Shown: positions 26,097 through 35,303, numbered from the stretch's first letter. The stretch is 64,000 nt of DNA from Stenotrophomonas chelatiphaga (GCF_001431535.1 NZ_LDJK01000007.1:90288-154287); one strand, 5' to 3'. A program made the numbers and translations. Notes: generated by a model from the sequence alone, not told the origin.

Positions 26097-27636
26097 ACCG
26101 CTTCCCTCCTGTCGCTTCGGTGCCGGCCCGCTGACCATCGAAGACGTCGTTGCGCTGGCGGACCGTCGCGCGCAGGCCGTGCTCGACGACGCACCCGGGT
26201 TCCGCGCCCGGATCCAGCGCGGCGCGGATTTCCTCGACCGCCTGCTGCGCGAGGACGGCGTGGTCTACGGGGTGACCACCGGTTACGGCGACTCCTGCAC
26301 CACGGTGATCCCGCCGTCGCTGGTGGCCGAACTGCCGCACCATCTGTACACCTACCATGGCTGTGGGCTGGGTCGTTTCCTCGATGCACAGGAAACGCGC
26401 GCGGTGCTGGCGGCGCGGTTGGCGTCGCTGTCGCAGGGCATGTCCGGCACCAGCGTGGCCCTGCTCGAAGGCCTCGCCGCCCTGCTGCAGCATGACGTAC
26501 TGCCGCGCATCCCGGCCGAGGGTTCGGTCGGTGCCAGCGGCGACCTGACCCCGTTGTCGTACGTGGCGGCCGTGCTGTGCGGTGAGCGCGAGGTGCTGTT
26601 CGAAGGCAGCGTGCAGTCCGCCGCCGAGGTGCTGCCGCGGATCGGCCTGCAGCCGCTGCGGCTGCGACCCAAGGAAGGCCTGGCGCTGATGAACGGCACC
26701 GCGGTGATGACCGGACTGGCCTGCCTGGCCTGGCACCGCGCGGACTACCTGTGCCGCCTGGCCACGCGCCTGACCGCCTTCAACGTGCTGGCCAGCGATG
26801 GCAACGCGCACCATTTCGACGAAACCCTGTTCGCCGCCAAGCCGCACCCGGGCCAGGCGCGCATCGCCGCGCGACTGCGTGCCGACCTGCACAGCGATCG
26901 CCCACCGCGCAACGAACAGCGCCTGCAGGACCGTTACTCGCTGCGCTGCGCACCGCATGTCATCGGCGTGCTGGAAGACACCCTGCCGTTCCTGCGCCAG
27001 TTGATCGAGACCGAGCTCAACAGCGCCAACGACAACCCGCTGATCGATCCGGACGAAGAACGCGTGCTGCACGGCGGGCACTTCTACGGCGGGCATATCG
27101 CGCTGGCGATGGACACGCTGAAGAACACCGTGGCCAACCTGGCCGACCTGCTGGACCGCCAGCTGGCGCTGCTGGTGGATGCGCGGTACAGCCACGGCCT
27201 GCCGGCCAACCTGTCCGCCGCGACCGGTCCGCGCGCCGCCATCAACCATGGCCTGAAGGCGCTGCAGATCAGCGTCTCGGCGTGGACCGCCGAAGCGCTC
27301 AAGAACACGCTGCCGGCGTCGGTATTCTCGCGTTCCACCGAATGCCACAACCAGGACAAGGTCAGCATGGGCACCATCGCCGCGCGCGACTGCCTGCGGG
27401 TGATCGAGCTTGCCGAACAGGTGGTCGCCGGCATGCTGATCGCCGCACGCCAGGCGGTGGCCCTGCGCCAGCGGGTGGGCCTGCAGGCGCAGCTGCAGGG
27501 GGAGCTGGCCGCGATGCACGATGACCTCGGCCAGCGCATCGCGCTGATCGAAGAAGACCGCGCGCTGGATGGCGAGCTGCGCCAGCTGCTGCAGGACATC
27601 CGCAGCCGTCAGTGGGAGCTGTACCGCGATGCATGA
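26086..27636 (+). CDS. MIO-type aromatic amino acid ammonia-lyase in the pigment cluster
   Basis: 516 residues of the HAL/PAL/TAL family. The self-cyclising Ala150-Ser151-Gly152 triad that forms the MIO electrophile sits in GSVGASGDLTPLSY. GVTTGYGDSC, LMNGTAVMTG, NSANDNPLID and FSRSTECHNQDKVSMGT match the family. At the substrate-selectivity site, where bacterial HAL has Ser-His and TAL has His-Leu, this protein reads Tyr90-His91 (TYHGCG). The context, between glycosyl/acyl transfer and thioesterase genes, argues against histidine degradation and for deamination of an aromatic amino acid into an aryl-acrylate for the pigment; the substrate is inference. It overlaps the next gene by 8 bases. 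Confidence 0.88.
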   Translation: MPIEPLPSCRFGAGPLTIEDVVALADRRAQAVLDDAPGFRARIQRGADFLDRLLREDGVVYGVTTGYGDSCTTVIPPSLVAELPHHLYTYHGCGLGRFLDAQETRAVLAARLASLSQGMSGTSVALLEGLAALLQHDVLPRIPAEGSVGASGDLTPLSYVAAVLCGEREVLFEGSVQSAAEVLPRIGLQPLRLRPKEGLALMNGTAVMTGLACLAWHRADYLCRLATRLTAFNVLASDGNAHHFDETLFAAKPHPGQARIAARLRADLHSDRPPRNEQRLQDRYSLRCAPHVIGVLEDTLPFLRQLIETELNSANDNPLIDPDEERVLHGGHFYGGHIALAMDTLKNTVANLADLLDRQLALLVDARYSHGLPANLSAATGPRAAINHGLKALQISVSAWTAEALKNTLPASVFSRSTECHNQDKVSMGTIAARDCLRVIELAEQVVAGMLIAARQAVALRQRVGLQAQLQGELAAMHDDLGQRIALIEEDRALDGELRQLLQDIRSRQWELYRDA

Positions 27637-28045
27637 GCTGGTCGAAGAGATCACCCTGGCGCCCGCCTTCCACGACTGCGACCCGATGCAGGTGGTCTGG
27701 CATGGAAACTACTTCAAGTATTTCGAGATCGCACGCTGCGCGCTGCTGCAACGATACGACTACGACTATCCGCAGATGCAGGAATCGGGCTACCTGTGGC
27801 CGGTGGTGGATGCGCGGGTCAAGTACGTGCGCCCCCTGCGCTTCCAGCAGCAGCTGCGGGTGCGGGCACGCATCGTCGAATGGGAAAACCGTTTGAAGAT
27901 CACCTACGAAATCTTCGACGCCGGCAGCGGCGAACGGCTGACCCGCGCGCACACCGTGCAGGTCGCCGTCGCTGCCGCCAGCGGTGAAATGCAGTACCTG
28001 TGCCCGCCGATCCTGTGGCAGAAACTCGGAGTTCCCGCGCCATGA
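27629..28045 (+). CDS. Hotdog acyl-CoA/acyl-ACP thioesterase (ApeK-like)
   Basis: 138 residues from the ATG at 27629 (MHELVEEITLAPAFHDCDPM). The 4-hydroxybenzoyl-CoA-thioesterase/YbgC pattern D-x-D-x4-VVWHGNYFKYFEIAR is intact, including the catalytic aspartate. It should release the finished or stalled aryl-polyenoyl chain from its carrier. It overlaps the ammonia-lyase upstream and the LolA-like gene downstream by four bases (ATGA). Confidence 0.9.
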   Translation: MHELVEEITLAPAFHDCDPMQVVWHGNYFKYFEIARCALLQRYDYDYPQMQESGYLWPVVDARVKYVRPLRFQQQLRVRARIVEWENRLKITYEIFDAGSGERLTRAHTVQVAVAAASGEMQYLCPPILWQKLGVPAP

Positions 28046-28668
28046 AATTGCGTCACTGCCTGCGCCTGCTGGCGCTGTCCAGCCTGCTTGTCGTTTCGTT
28101 CGTCGCCGGCGCTGCCGACGACGCAGTGCAGGCGATCGCCCGCGATGTCGCACGGCCGGCGGTGCTGCGCGGCGAGTTCAGCCAGGAAAAGCAGGTCGCC
28201 GGCTTCCGAAACCCGCTGCGTTCGCAGGGCCGCTTCGTGGTGGCGCGCGAGCGCGGGGTGATCTGGACCACGCTGAAGCCGTTCCCTTCGGAGATGGTGA
28301 TCACCGCCGAGCGCATCCTCAGCCGGCAGCCCGATGGCAGTACCCGGGTAGAGCTGGATGCACGCGAACAGCCGGCGATGCGTTCGGTCAACGCGATCCT
28401 GTTCGCGCTGATGAGCGGCGACGTGCAGGCCCTGTCCAGCCAGTTCACGGTGGAGGCGCAACGCGATGCGAAGGGCTGGACGCTGTCGCTGACACCGAAG
28501 TCGCCGATGTTGGCCAAGGCCTTCAGTTCGTTGCAGCTGCGGGGTGACCGTTACGTCCGCCAGGTCGACATCGTCGAGGCCAGCAAGGACCGTACCCGGC
28601 TGACCTTCAGCGCCCTCACCGAGGCGCCGGCCACGCTGGCAGCGGACGAGGCGGCACGCCTTGACTGA
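28042..28668 (+). CDS. LolA-like periplasmic carrier (ApeL-like)
   Basis: 208 residues with a signal peptide (MKLRHCLRLLALSSLLVVSF then VAGAADD), so periplasmic. The mature part fits the LolA-like fold of aryl-polyene clusters: VLRGEFSQEKQVAGFRNPL, GRFVVARERGVIWTTLKPFP, FALMSGDVQALSSQFTVEAQ and LTPKSPMLAKAFSSLQLRG. It is presumed to ferry the lipid-linked pigment from the inner-membrane exporter to the outer membrane, by analogy with LolA and lipoproteins. The ATG at 28042 overlaps the thioesterase stop. Confidence 0.87.
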   Translation: MKLRHCLRLLALSSLLVVSFVAGAADDAVQAIARDVARPAVLRGEFSQEKQVAGFRNPLRSQGRFVVARERGVIWTTLKPFPSEMVITAERILSRQPDGSTRVELDAREQPAMRSVNAILFALMSGDVQALSSQFTVEAQRDAKGWTLSLTPKSPMLAKAFSSLQLRGDRYVRQVDIVEASKDRTRLTFSALTEAPATLAADEAARLD

Positions 28669-31009
28669 TCGCGGACCGGTGGCCGACACCCCCCATCGCG
28701 GCTGGCGCTGGCTTGCCCTTGCCTGGCTGCTGGTGCTGCTGGCGCTGGGCGTGCAGCAGGCCCTGCAGTGGCGGCAGCATGCGCCGATCGACACCGATAT
28801 CCTTGCGCTGCTGCCACAGGATGCACAGGACCGCCTGCTGTCCGACGTAACCCGGCGCATCGCCGATGCGAACTCGCGCGACGTGGTGGTGCTGCTGGGC
28901 AGTACCGACGCGGCCGCCACGCTGCGCGCGCAGGCGGCCTTCGCCGCTGCGCTGGCCGGCGATGCCGACGCCGCGCTGCTGCAGCCGGCCGGTGCGCTCG
29001 ACGGCTGGTTCGATGAGGCGCGCACGTTCTACGCGCCGTACCGTGACCGCCTGTTGACCCCCGCGCAGCGCGACACCCTGCAGCACGCCGCGCCGGATGC
29101 GCTGGCGCAACAGGCATTGGCCCAGTTGTACGGGCCCATGGGTGGGCCGCGGCTGACCGCCTGGCTGCAGGATCCGCTGGGACTGTGGCCGGCATGGTGG
29201 CAGCAGCAGGCAAAGGCGGCCGGCCTGCGACTGGGTGAAGACGGCCTGCTGCAGGCGGAAGGAAAGCAGTGGGCGGTGCTGCGCCTGGGCACCCGCGATT
29301 CGGCGTTCCAGCTGGACGGCGAACCGCATATCGGTGCGCTGCTGGAACGCGCGGGGCAGGCCGCGAGCGCCGCCACGCCCGGACTGGAGATCCTGCACGC
29401 AGGCGTGCCCCTGCATGCCGAAGCCGCGGCGGTGCAGGCCAACCGCGAGATCAACACGATCGGCTGGGGCTCGCTGGCCGCGGTGCTGCTGCTGGTGTGG
29501 CTGGCGTTCCGTTCGCTGCGCCCGATCCTGCTGGTGGCGATGTCGCTGCTGGTCGGCTGCGGGGTGGCGCTGGCCGCGACCGTGCTGGTGTTCGGCAAGG
29601 TGCACCTGCTGACGCTGGTGTTCGGTGCCTCCCTGGTCGGCGTGGCCGAAGACTATGGCATCCACTGGTTCGCCTCGCGCCAGGCGGCGCCGCGTCAGAG
29701 TCGCTGGTCCCTGCTGCGCTACCTGCTGCCCGGGTTGTGGCTGGCCCTGCTGACCAGCGCCTTGGCCTATCTGGCGCTGGCCATCACCCCGTTCCCCGGC
29801 CTGCGGCAGATGGCGCTGTTTTCGGTGGTCGGGCTGGCGGCCGCGTTCGTCACGGTGATCCTGTGGTTCCCGTGGCTGGATGGTGGAACGGTACGCCAGA
29901 CCCGCTTCTCGCACTGGCTGGGCAACACGCTGCAGCGCTGGCCCCGGCTGTGCGGCCGGTCGCTGGGTGGCGTGATCACCGCGCTGCTGCTGTTCTGCGC
30001 CGGTGGCATGCTGTTCCTGCACGTGGACGATGACCTGCGCAGCCTGCAGTCTTCGCCACCGGCGCTGATGGAACAGCAGATCCGCATCTCGCGCCTGCTC
30101 GGCATGCCCAGCCCGGCGCAGTTCTTCCTGGTGCAGGGCGCCGATGCCGGCCAGCTGCTGCAGCGCGAAGAAGCCTTGACCGCGCGGCTTCGCGCGCTGG
30201 AAGGGCAGGGCCGCATCGGCAGCCACCGCGCACTGAGTGACTGGTTGCCGTCTCCGTTGCAGCAGGACGCCGACGCCCGGCTGGCCGCGCAGGCGGAGTC
30301 AGCGGTGCTGCAGGCGGTCGGCGCGGTCAGTGGCGAGGCGCTGCAGCGACCCACGTTCGCCCGCACCCCGATCGACCTGCAGGCCTTCCTTGCTTCGCCG
30401 GCCTCGGCGCCGTTCCGGCCGCTGTGGATAGGTGCGCTTGGCGGGGGCGTGGCCAGCGTGGTGCTGGTCGATGACCTCTCGCAGCCGAGTGCACTGGCCG
30501 ACCTCGACCAGGCCGGCGCCGGCCTGCCCGGCGTGCGCTGGGTCGACCGCACCGCGGATTTTTCGCGCCTGCTGGGGCATTACCGCAAGCTGATGAGCGG
30601 CATGCTGCTGGCCGGCGTGGCGCTGGTGTTCGCCGCATTGTGGTGGCGCTACCGCCGCGATGCCTGGCGGGTGATCGTGCCGACCCTGCTCGCCGGGGGC
30701 CTGACGCTTGCCGTGCTGGCCCTGCTTGGCCACCCGTTGCAGCTGTTCAACGTGCTGGCATTGATGCTGCTGCTGGGCATGGGCATCGACTACGGCATCT
30801 TCCTGCTGGAACACCGCGGCGATCCCAGCGCGTGGGTGGCGGTGTGCGTGGGTGCGGCCAGTACCTGGCTCTCGTTCGGCCTGCTCGGGCTGTCCGCTAC
30901 GCCGGCGCTGCGGGCCTTCGGCATGACCCTGCTGCTCGGCATCGGGCTGGTGTGGCTGCTGTCGCCGCTGTTCCGCCCCGCGCCCCCTCCCACCACAGGA
31001 ACCCCGTGA
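28661..31009 (+). CDS. MMPL/RND-type exporter (ApeM-like)
   Basis: 782 residues with the duplicated MMPL layout: one N-terminal helix, a large periplasmic domain to about residue 260, a block of five or six helices beginning INTIGWGSLAAVLLLVWLAF, a second periplasmic domain, and a second helix block beginning MLLAGVALVFAALWW. Acidic transmembrane motifs GVAEDYGIHWF and GMGIDYGIFLLEH are the expected proton-relay sites. It should move the lipid-bound aryl polyene across or out of the inner membrane. The start is a TTG at 28661 that overlaps the LolA-like gene, followed by TDRGPVADTP. The DUF3261 gene follows after one base. Confidence 0.9.
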   Translation: MTDRGPVADTPHRGWRWLALAWLLVLLALGVQQALQWRQHAPIDTDILALLPQDAQDRLLSDVTRRIADANSRDVVVLLGSTDAAATLRAQAAFAAALAGDADAALLQPAGALDGWFDEARTFYAPYRDRLLTPAQRDTLQHAAPDALAQQALAQLYGPMGGPRLTAWLQDPLGLWPAWWQQQAKAAGLRLGEDGLLQAEGKQWAVLRLGTRDSAFQLDGEPHIGALLERAGQAASAATPGLEILHAGVPLHAEAAAVQANREINTIGWGSLAAVLLLVWLAFRSLRPILLVAMSLLVGCGVALAATVLVFGKVHLLTLVFGASLVGVAEDYGIHWFASRQAAPRQSRWSLLRYLLPGLWLALLTSALAYLALAITPFPGLRQMALFSVVGLAAAFVTVILWFPWLDGGTVRQTRFSHWLGNTLQRWPRLCGRSLGGVITALLLFCAGGMLFLHVDDDLRSLQSSPPALMEQQIRISRLLGMPSPAQFFLVQGADAGQLLQREEALTARLRALEGQGRIGSHRALSDWLPSPLQQDADARLAAQAESAVLQAVGAVSGEALQRPTFARTPIDLQAFLASPASAPFRPLWIGALGGGVASVVLVDDLSQPSALADLDQAGAGLPGVRWVDRTADFSRLLGHYRKLMSGMLLAGVALVFAALWWRYRRDAWRVIVPTLLAGGLTLAVLALLGHPLQLFNVLALMLLLGMGIDYGIFLLEHRGDPSAWVAVCVGAASTWLSFGLLGLSATPALRAFGMTLLLGIGLVWLLSPLFRPAPPPTTGTP

Positions 31010-31010
31010 C

Positions 31011-31559
31011 ATGAGCCGCCTGCTGCCTGCGATCCTGCTCACCCTGCTGCTCGCCGCCTGTGCCGGCCGGCCGGTGCGTACCGAAAGTGCGCTGCCGCCG
31101 CTGCGCCTGTCGCCGGCCAGCCTGCAGGGCACGCTCGCCCTGCAGCAGCAGCTGCACTTCCGTTTCGGTCGCGCCGAACGCGACCTGGACGCCCTGCTGG
31201 AAGCCGATGCCGGGCAGGTGCAGCTGCTGGTGCAGGCAATGGGCCAGACCGGCTTCCGCGTGCAGTGGGACGGCCAGGAGCTGCAGGAACAGCGCGCTGC
31301 GTGGCTGCCGAAGCAGGTACGTGCCGACCGCGTGCTGGACGACCTGCAGTTCGCGCTGTGGCCGACCGCGGCGATTGCCGCGGTGCTGACCGACGGCTGG
31401 CAGGTGGTCGATGATGGCCGCGTGCGCCGGCTGCAGCGTGGCGGCGTCGAAGCCTTGCGGCTGCAGCGCAACGACGATGGCAGCCTGCAGCTGGACAACC
31501 GCGTTGAAGGCTATTCGCTGACCATCCGCTCAGTGCCGACCGGCGACCCAGCGCCATGA
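31011..31559 (+). CDS. DUF3261 lipoprotein (ApeN-like)
   Basis: 182 residues with the lipobox LLAAC in a lipoprotein signal peptide (MSRLLPAILLTLLLAAC). The mature domain, with LQQQLHFRFGRAERDLDALL, FRVQWDGQELQEQRAAWLP and LQLDNRVEGYSLTIR, fits DUF3261 proteins that follow the MMPL exporter in aryl-polyene clusters. It is likely an outer-membrane-anchored acceptor or export accessory that works with the LolA-like carrier. It begins one base after the exporter stop. Confidence 0.85.
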   Translation: MSRLLPAILLTLLLAACAGRPVRTESALPPLRLSPASLQGTLALQQQLHFRFGRAERDLDALLEADAGQVQLLVQAMGQTGFRVQWDGQELQEQRAAWLPKQVRADRVLDDLQFALWPTAAIAAVLTDGWQVVDDGRVRRLQRGGVEALRLQRNDDGSLQLDNRVEGYSLTIRSVPTGDPAP

Positions 31560-32749
31560 ACGCGCCGATTTTCCTCAACGACATGGGTGTCGTCTGCGCG
31601 CTCGGCGCCGGACGCGCGCAGGTCGCCGCCGGCCTGTTCGCCGACCACCCCGGCGGCCTGACCGACTGTGACGACGTGCTGCCCGGACGCACCCTGGCGC
31701 TGGGCCGCGTGCAGGCCGCGCTGCCGGACCTGTCCGCGCTGCCCACCGCGCTGCGGGGCCGCAACAACGCCTTGCTGGACCTCGCGCTGGCGCAGATCGC
31801 GCCCGCCGTGCAGGCCGCCGTTGAGCGTTACGGTGCCGGGCGGGTCGCGGTGGTGATCGGCACCAGCACCTCCGGCATCGGCGAAACCGAGCCGGCCCTG
31901 CGTGCGTGGCACGCAACCGGGCACTGGCCGGAAAGCTTCGCCTATGCCCAGCAGGAAATGGGCAGCGCGGCGGCGTTCGTACGCCACCGCAGCGGTGCAA
32001 CGGGGCCGGCGTGGACGCTGTCCACTGCGTGTTCGTCCGGGGCCAAGGCGCTGGCATCGGCAGCGCGCCTGCTGCGTGCCGGCATCGTCGATGCGGTGAT
32101 CGCCGGCGGGGCCGATTCGCTGTGCCGCTTCACCGTGGCCGGTTTCAACGCACTGGATTCGATCTCCGACACCCGCTGCCTGCCGCTCTCGGCAACGCGT
32201 GCGGGCATCAACATCGGCGAAGGGTCGGCGCTGTTCCTGCTGACCCGCGAACCGGGTCCGGTACAGCTCGCCGGCTGGGGTGAAAGTTCGGACGCTCACC
32301 ACATGTCCGCCCCCGAACCGAGTGGTGCAGGCGCCATTGCGGCGATGCGCGAGGCGTTGGACCGCGCCGGCTGGGCACCGACGGACGTGGACTACATCAA
32401 CCTGCACGGCACGGCCACCCGGCACAACGATGCGATGGAATCGCGTGCGGTGCAGGCAGTGCTCGGCGGGCAGGTCGCGGCCAGTTCCACCAAGCCGCTG
32501 ACCGGCCACGCGCTGGGCGCGTCCGGTGCGATCGAAGCGGCGCTGTGCTGGATCGCGCTGGCCGACAATCCGTCCGGCCGCCTGCCGCCGCACTGGTGGG
32601 ATGGCCAGCCCGATCCGGAGCTGCCCGCGCTGGCGCTGGTGGCGCCGGGCGCGGTGGCGGCCGGCCCCCTGCAGCGCGTCCTCAGCAGTTCGTTCGCCTT
32701 TGGCGGCAGCAATGCCGTGCTGGCCCTGCAGCGGATGCCCGGCGCATGA
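31556..32749 (+). CDS. Beta-ketoacyl-ACP synthase (ApeO-like)
   Basis: 397 residues of the KAS I/II fold. The active-site triad is complete: Cys159 in LSTACSSGAKAL, His in INLHGTATRHND and His in KPLTGHALGASGA. GGADSLCRFTVAGFNAL and SSFAFGGSNAVLAL are further family blocks. It condenses malonyl-ACP with the growing aryl-polyene chain. The N-terminus is somewhat divergent (MNAPIFLNDMGVVCALGAGR). It overlaps the lipoprotein gene upstream by four bases and the dehydratase downstream by four. Confidence 0.92.
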   Translation: MNAPIFLNDMGVVCALGAGRAQVAAGLFADHPGGLTDCDDVLPGRTLALGRVQAALPDLSALPTALRGRNNALLDLALAQIAPAVQAAVERYGAGRVAVVIGTSTSGIGETEPALRAWHATGHWPESFAYAQQEMGSAAAFVRHRSGATGPAWTLSTACSSGAKALASAARLLRAGIVDAVIAGGADSLCRFTVAGFNALDSISDTRCLPLSATRAGINIGEGSALFLLTREPGPVQLAGWGESSDAHHMSAPEPSGAGAIAAMREALDRAGWAPTDVDYINLHGTATRHNDAMESRAVQAVLGGQVAASSTKPLTGHALGASGAIEAALCWIALADNPSGRLPPHWWDGQPDPELPALALVAPGAVAAGPLQRVLSSSFAFGGSNAVLALQRMPGA

Positions 32750-33198
32750 CGCTCTACCCGATCGAAGACGTGGTGCCGCACCGTGGCAGCGCGCTGCTGC
32801 TGGACCAGGTGCTGCGCTGGGACGAGGACAGCATCGACGTAGCGCTGGTGGTGCCGGCTGCGGGCCTGTTCAACGAGGCGGCCGGCGTACCGGCGTGGAT
32901 CGGCATCGAATACATGGCACAGGCCATCGCGGCGTGGGCGGGCTGCCGCGCGCGGCGTGACGGGCGCCCGCCGCAGATCGGTTTCCTGCTCGGCAGCCGC
33001 CGCTACAGCAGCCAGGTTCCGCTGTTCCCTGCCGGTACCGCGCTGGTGGTACACGCGCGGCGCGAACTGATGGGCGACAATGGGCTCGGCCTGTTCGCCT
33101 GCCGCATCACTGCGGGCAGCGAAACATGGGTGGACGCCAACGTGTCGGTATACGAACCGGCCGATGCGCAGGCTTACCTGGAGAGGGGAAACGCATGA
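32746..33198 (+). CDS. 3-hydroxyacyl-ACP dehydratase, hotdog fold (ApeP-like)
   Basis: 150 residues from the ATG at 32746 (MTLYPIEDVVPHRGSALLLD). VPHRGSALLLDQVLRW carries the His-x-Gly of FabA/FabZ-like enzymes, and GIEYMAQAIAAWAG holds the catalytic-helix Glu. The domain dehydrates the hydroxyacyl intermediate to give the conjugated polyene. A second dehydratase domain is fused to the ligase upstream. It overlaps KAS by four bases (ATGA) and the reductase by four. Confidence 0.9.
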   Translation: MTLYPIEDVVPHRGSALLLDQVLRWDEDSIDVALVVPAAGLFNEAAGVPAWIGIEYMAQAIAAWAGCRARRDGRPPQIGFLLGSRRYSSQVPLFPAGTALVVHARRELMGDNGLGLFACRITAGSETWVDANVSVYEPADAQAYLERGNA

Positions 33199-33926
33199 CC
33201 GCCAACCTTGCCGTGCTGGTGACCGGCGCAAGCCGCGGCATCGGCCGTGCGATCGCCCTGCGCGCCGCCCGCGATGGCTTCGACGTGGCAGTGCACTGCC
33301 GCAGTCGCATCGACGAAGCCCAGGCCGTGGTCGCGGAGATCGCCGCGATGGGCCGGCAGGCCCGCGTGCTGGCCTTCGACATCAGTGACCGCGCCGCCGC
33401 GCGCACCGCGCTGGAAGCCGACGTGGCCGCCCATGGCGCGTACTACGGCGTGGTGTGCAATGCCGGCATCGCCCGCGACGGGGCCTTCCCCGCACTCAGC
33501 GAAGCAGACTGGGACCAGGTGCTGCACACCAACCTGGATGGGTTCTACAACGTGCTGCACCCGCTGGTGATGCCGATGGTGCGGCGCCGCCAGCCGGGGC
33601 GCATCGTCACCCTGGCGTCCGTTTCCGGTCTGATCGGCAACCGTGGCCAGGTCAACTACAGCGCCGCCAAGGCCGGCATCATCGGTGCCACCAAGGCGCT
33701 GGCGCTGGAGCTGGCCAGTCGCCGGATCACCGTCAACTGCGTGGCACCCGGGCTGGTCGATACCGAGATGCTGGACGCCGAGGTGGTCGAGCACGCGCTC
33801 AAGCTGGTTCCTGCGGGCCGGGTCGGCACGCCGGACGATGTGGCCGCGGCGGTGGCGTTCCTGCTGTCGGCCGATGCCGGCTACATCACCCGCCAGGTGA
33901 TCTCGGTCAACGGAGGCCTGGCCTGA
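33195..33926 (+). CDS. 3-ketoacyl-ACP reductase, FabG family (ApeQ-like)
   Basis: 243 residues of a short-chain dehydrogenase. The start at 33195 has GAGAGGGGAA upstream. The cofactor loop is TGASRGIGRAIALRA; CNAGIARDG follows; the catalytic Ser lies in TLASVSGLIGNRGQ and Tyr-x3-Lys in VNYSAAKAG. The end ITRQVISVNGGLA is typical of FabG. It reduces the 3-keto group with NADPH during polyene elongation. The stop overlaps the next ATG by one base (TGATG). Confidence 0.94.
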   Translation: MTANLAVLVTGASRGIGRAIALRAARDGFDVAVHCRSRIDEAQAVVAEIAAMGRQARVLAFDISDRAAARTALEADVAAHGAYYGVVCNAGIARDGAFPALSEADWDQVLHTNLDGFYNVLHPLVMPMVRRRQPGRIVTLASVSGLIGNRGQVNYSAAKAGIIGATKALALELASRRITVNCVAPGLVDTEMLDAEVVEHALKLVPAGRVGTPDDVAAAVAFLLSADAGYITRQVISVNGGLA

Positions 33927-35176
33927 TGCAGCGCGAAGGACGCCGCGTGGTGGTCACCGGCGCAGCGGCGATCAGTCCGCTGGGCCAGGACTGGCCGAGC
34001 ATCCACGCGCGCCTGCGTTCGCTGCGCAATGCCGTGCGCGCGATGCCGGAGTGGGATGTCTATGCAGGCCTGAACACACGGCTGGCCGCGCCGGCCGAGG
34101 CGTTCGAGCTGCCCGAGCACTACAACCGCAAGACCACCCGTTCGATGGGGCGCGTGGCGCTGATGGCCGTGCGCGCCAGCGAACTGGCGCTGCAGCAGGC
34201 CGGCCTGCTCGACCATCCGGTGCTGCACGGCGGGCGTACCGGCGTCTCCTACGGGTCCTCGGCTGGCAGCCACGAGGCGATCAGCGAGTTCGGCCGCATG
34301 CTCAACAGCTTCACCACCGCCGGCATCACCGCCACCACCTATTTGAAGATGATGAGCCACACCGCACCGGTGAACATAGGGGTGTTCTTCGGCCTGAGCG
34401 GGCGCATCCACACCACGTCCAGCGCGTGCACGTCGGGTAGCCAGGGCATCGGCGAAGCCTACGAGACGATCCGCGCCGGCCGCCAGACGGTGATGCTGGC
34501 CGGCGGCGCCGAGCAGCTGGACGCCACCGCGGCCGCGGTGTTCGACACCCTGTACGCCACCAGCGTGCGCAATGAGGCGCCGCAGGCCACGCCACGCCCG
34601 TTCGATGCGGGCCGCGACGGGCTGGTGCTGGGCGAAGGTGCCTGCACCCTGGTGCTGGAAGAGCGCCAGCATGCGCTGGAGCGCGGCGCGCCGATCCTGG
34701 CCGAAGTCCGCGGTTATGGCAGCAACAGCGACGGCCAGCACGTGACCCAGCCCAGCAGCCCGACCATGGCGCGTGCCATGCAGTTGGCGCTGGACGACGC
34801 CGGCCTCGCGCCGTCGCAGATCGGCTACATCAACGCCCATGGCACGGCCACCGACCACGGCGACATCGCCGAAAGCCAGGCCACGGCCGCAGTGTTCGGC
34901 GCCGGGGTGCCGATCAGTTCGCTGAAAGGCTACGTCGGCCACATGCTGGGCGCCTGTGGTGCGTTCGAAGCCTGGCTGAGCATCGAGATGATGCGCGCGG
35001 GCTGGTTTGCCCCCACCTTGAACCTGGACGTGGTGGATCCGCGCTGTGCCCCGCTGGACCACGTGCGGGGGCAAGGCCGCACGCTGCAGGTCGACCACGT
35101 GATGAGCAACAATTTCGCCTTCGGCGGCATCAACACCTCGCTGGTATTCGCCCGCCATCCGGCGACCCAAGACTGA
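33926..35176 (+). CDS. Beta-ketoacyl-ACP synthase (ApeR-like), last gene of the cluster
   Basis: 416 residues, a full-length FabF-type KAS. The catalytic Cys168 lies in TTSSACTSGSQGIGEAY and the histidines in INAHGTATDHGD and KGYVGHMLGACGA; NNFAFGGINTSLVF closes the fold. Together with the ApeO-like enzyme and the chain-length factor it gives the three KAS-fold proteins usual in these clusters. The ATG at 33926 shares a base with the FabG stop. The string of overlapping genes ends here; 127 bases separate it from ycgL. Confidence 0.92.
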   Translation: MQREGRRVVVTGAAAISPLGQDWPSIHARLRSLRNAVRAMPEWDVYAGLNTRLAAPAEAFELPEHYNRKTTRSMGRVALMAVRASELALQQAGLLDHPVLHGGRTGVSYGSSAGSHEAISEFGRMLNSFTTAGITATTYLKMMSHTAPVNIGVFFGLSGRIHTTSSACTSGSQGIGEAYETIRAGRQTVMLAGGAEQLDATAAAVFDTLYATSVRNEAPQATPRPFDAGRDGLVLGEGACTLVLEERQHALERGAPILAEVRGYGSNSDGQHVTQPSSPTMARAMQLALDDAGLAPSQIGYINAHGTATDHGDIAESQATAAVFGAGVPISSLKGYVGHMLGACGAFEAWLSIEMMRAGWFAPTLNLDVVDPRCAPLDHVRGQGRTLQVDHVMSNNFAFGGINTSLVFARHPATQD

Positions 35177-35303
35177 ACCGCGTCACGACATTGATGAATC
35201 CCGTGTCGGGAAACGGTGCGCAGCGGGTCCATGCCTGACCTGACGCCTTCCGCCGGTGACGGGTTTCCGACACAATCATGTCTTGAGGGGTAAACCTGAA
35301 AGC

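Noticed and set aside
26086..27636. Histidine degradation gene hutH
   Set aside because: No hutU, hutI or hutG is near, the selectivity residues differ from HAL, and the gene overlaps pigment genes on both sides.
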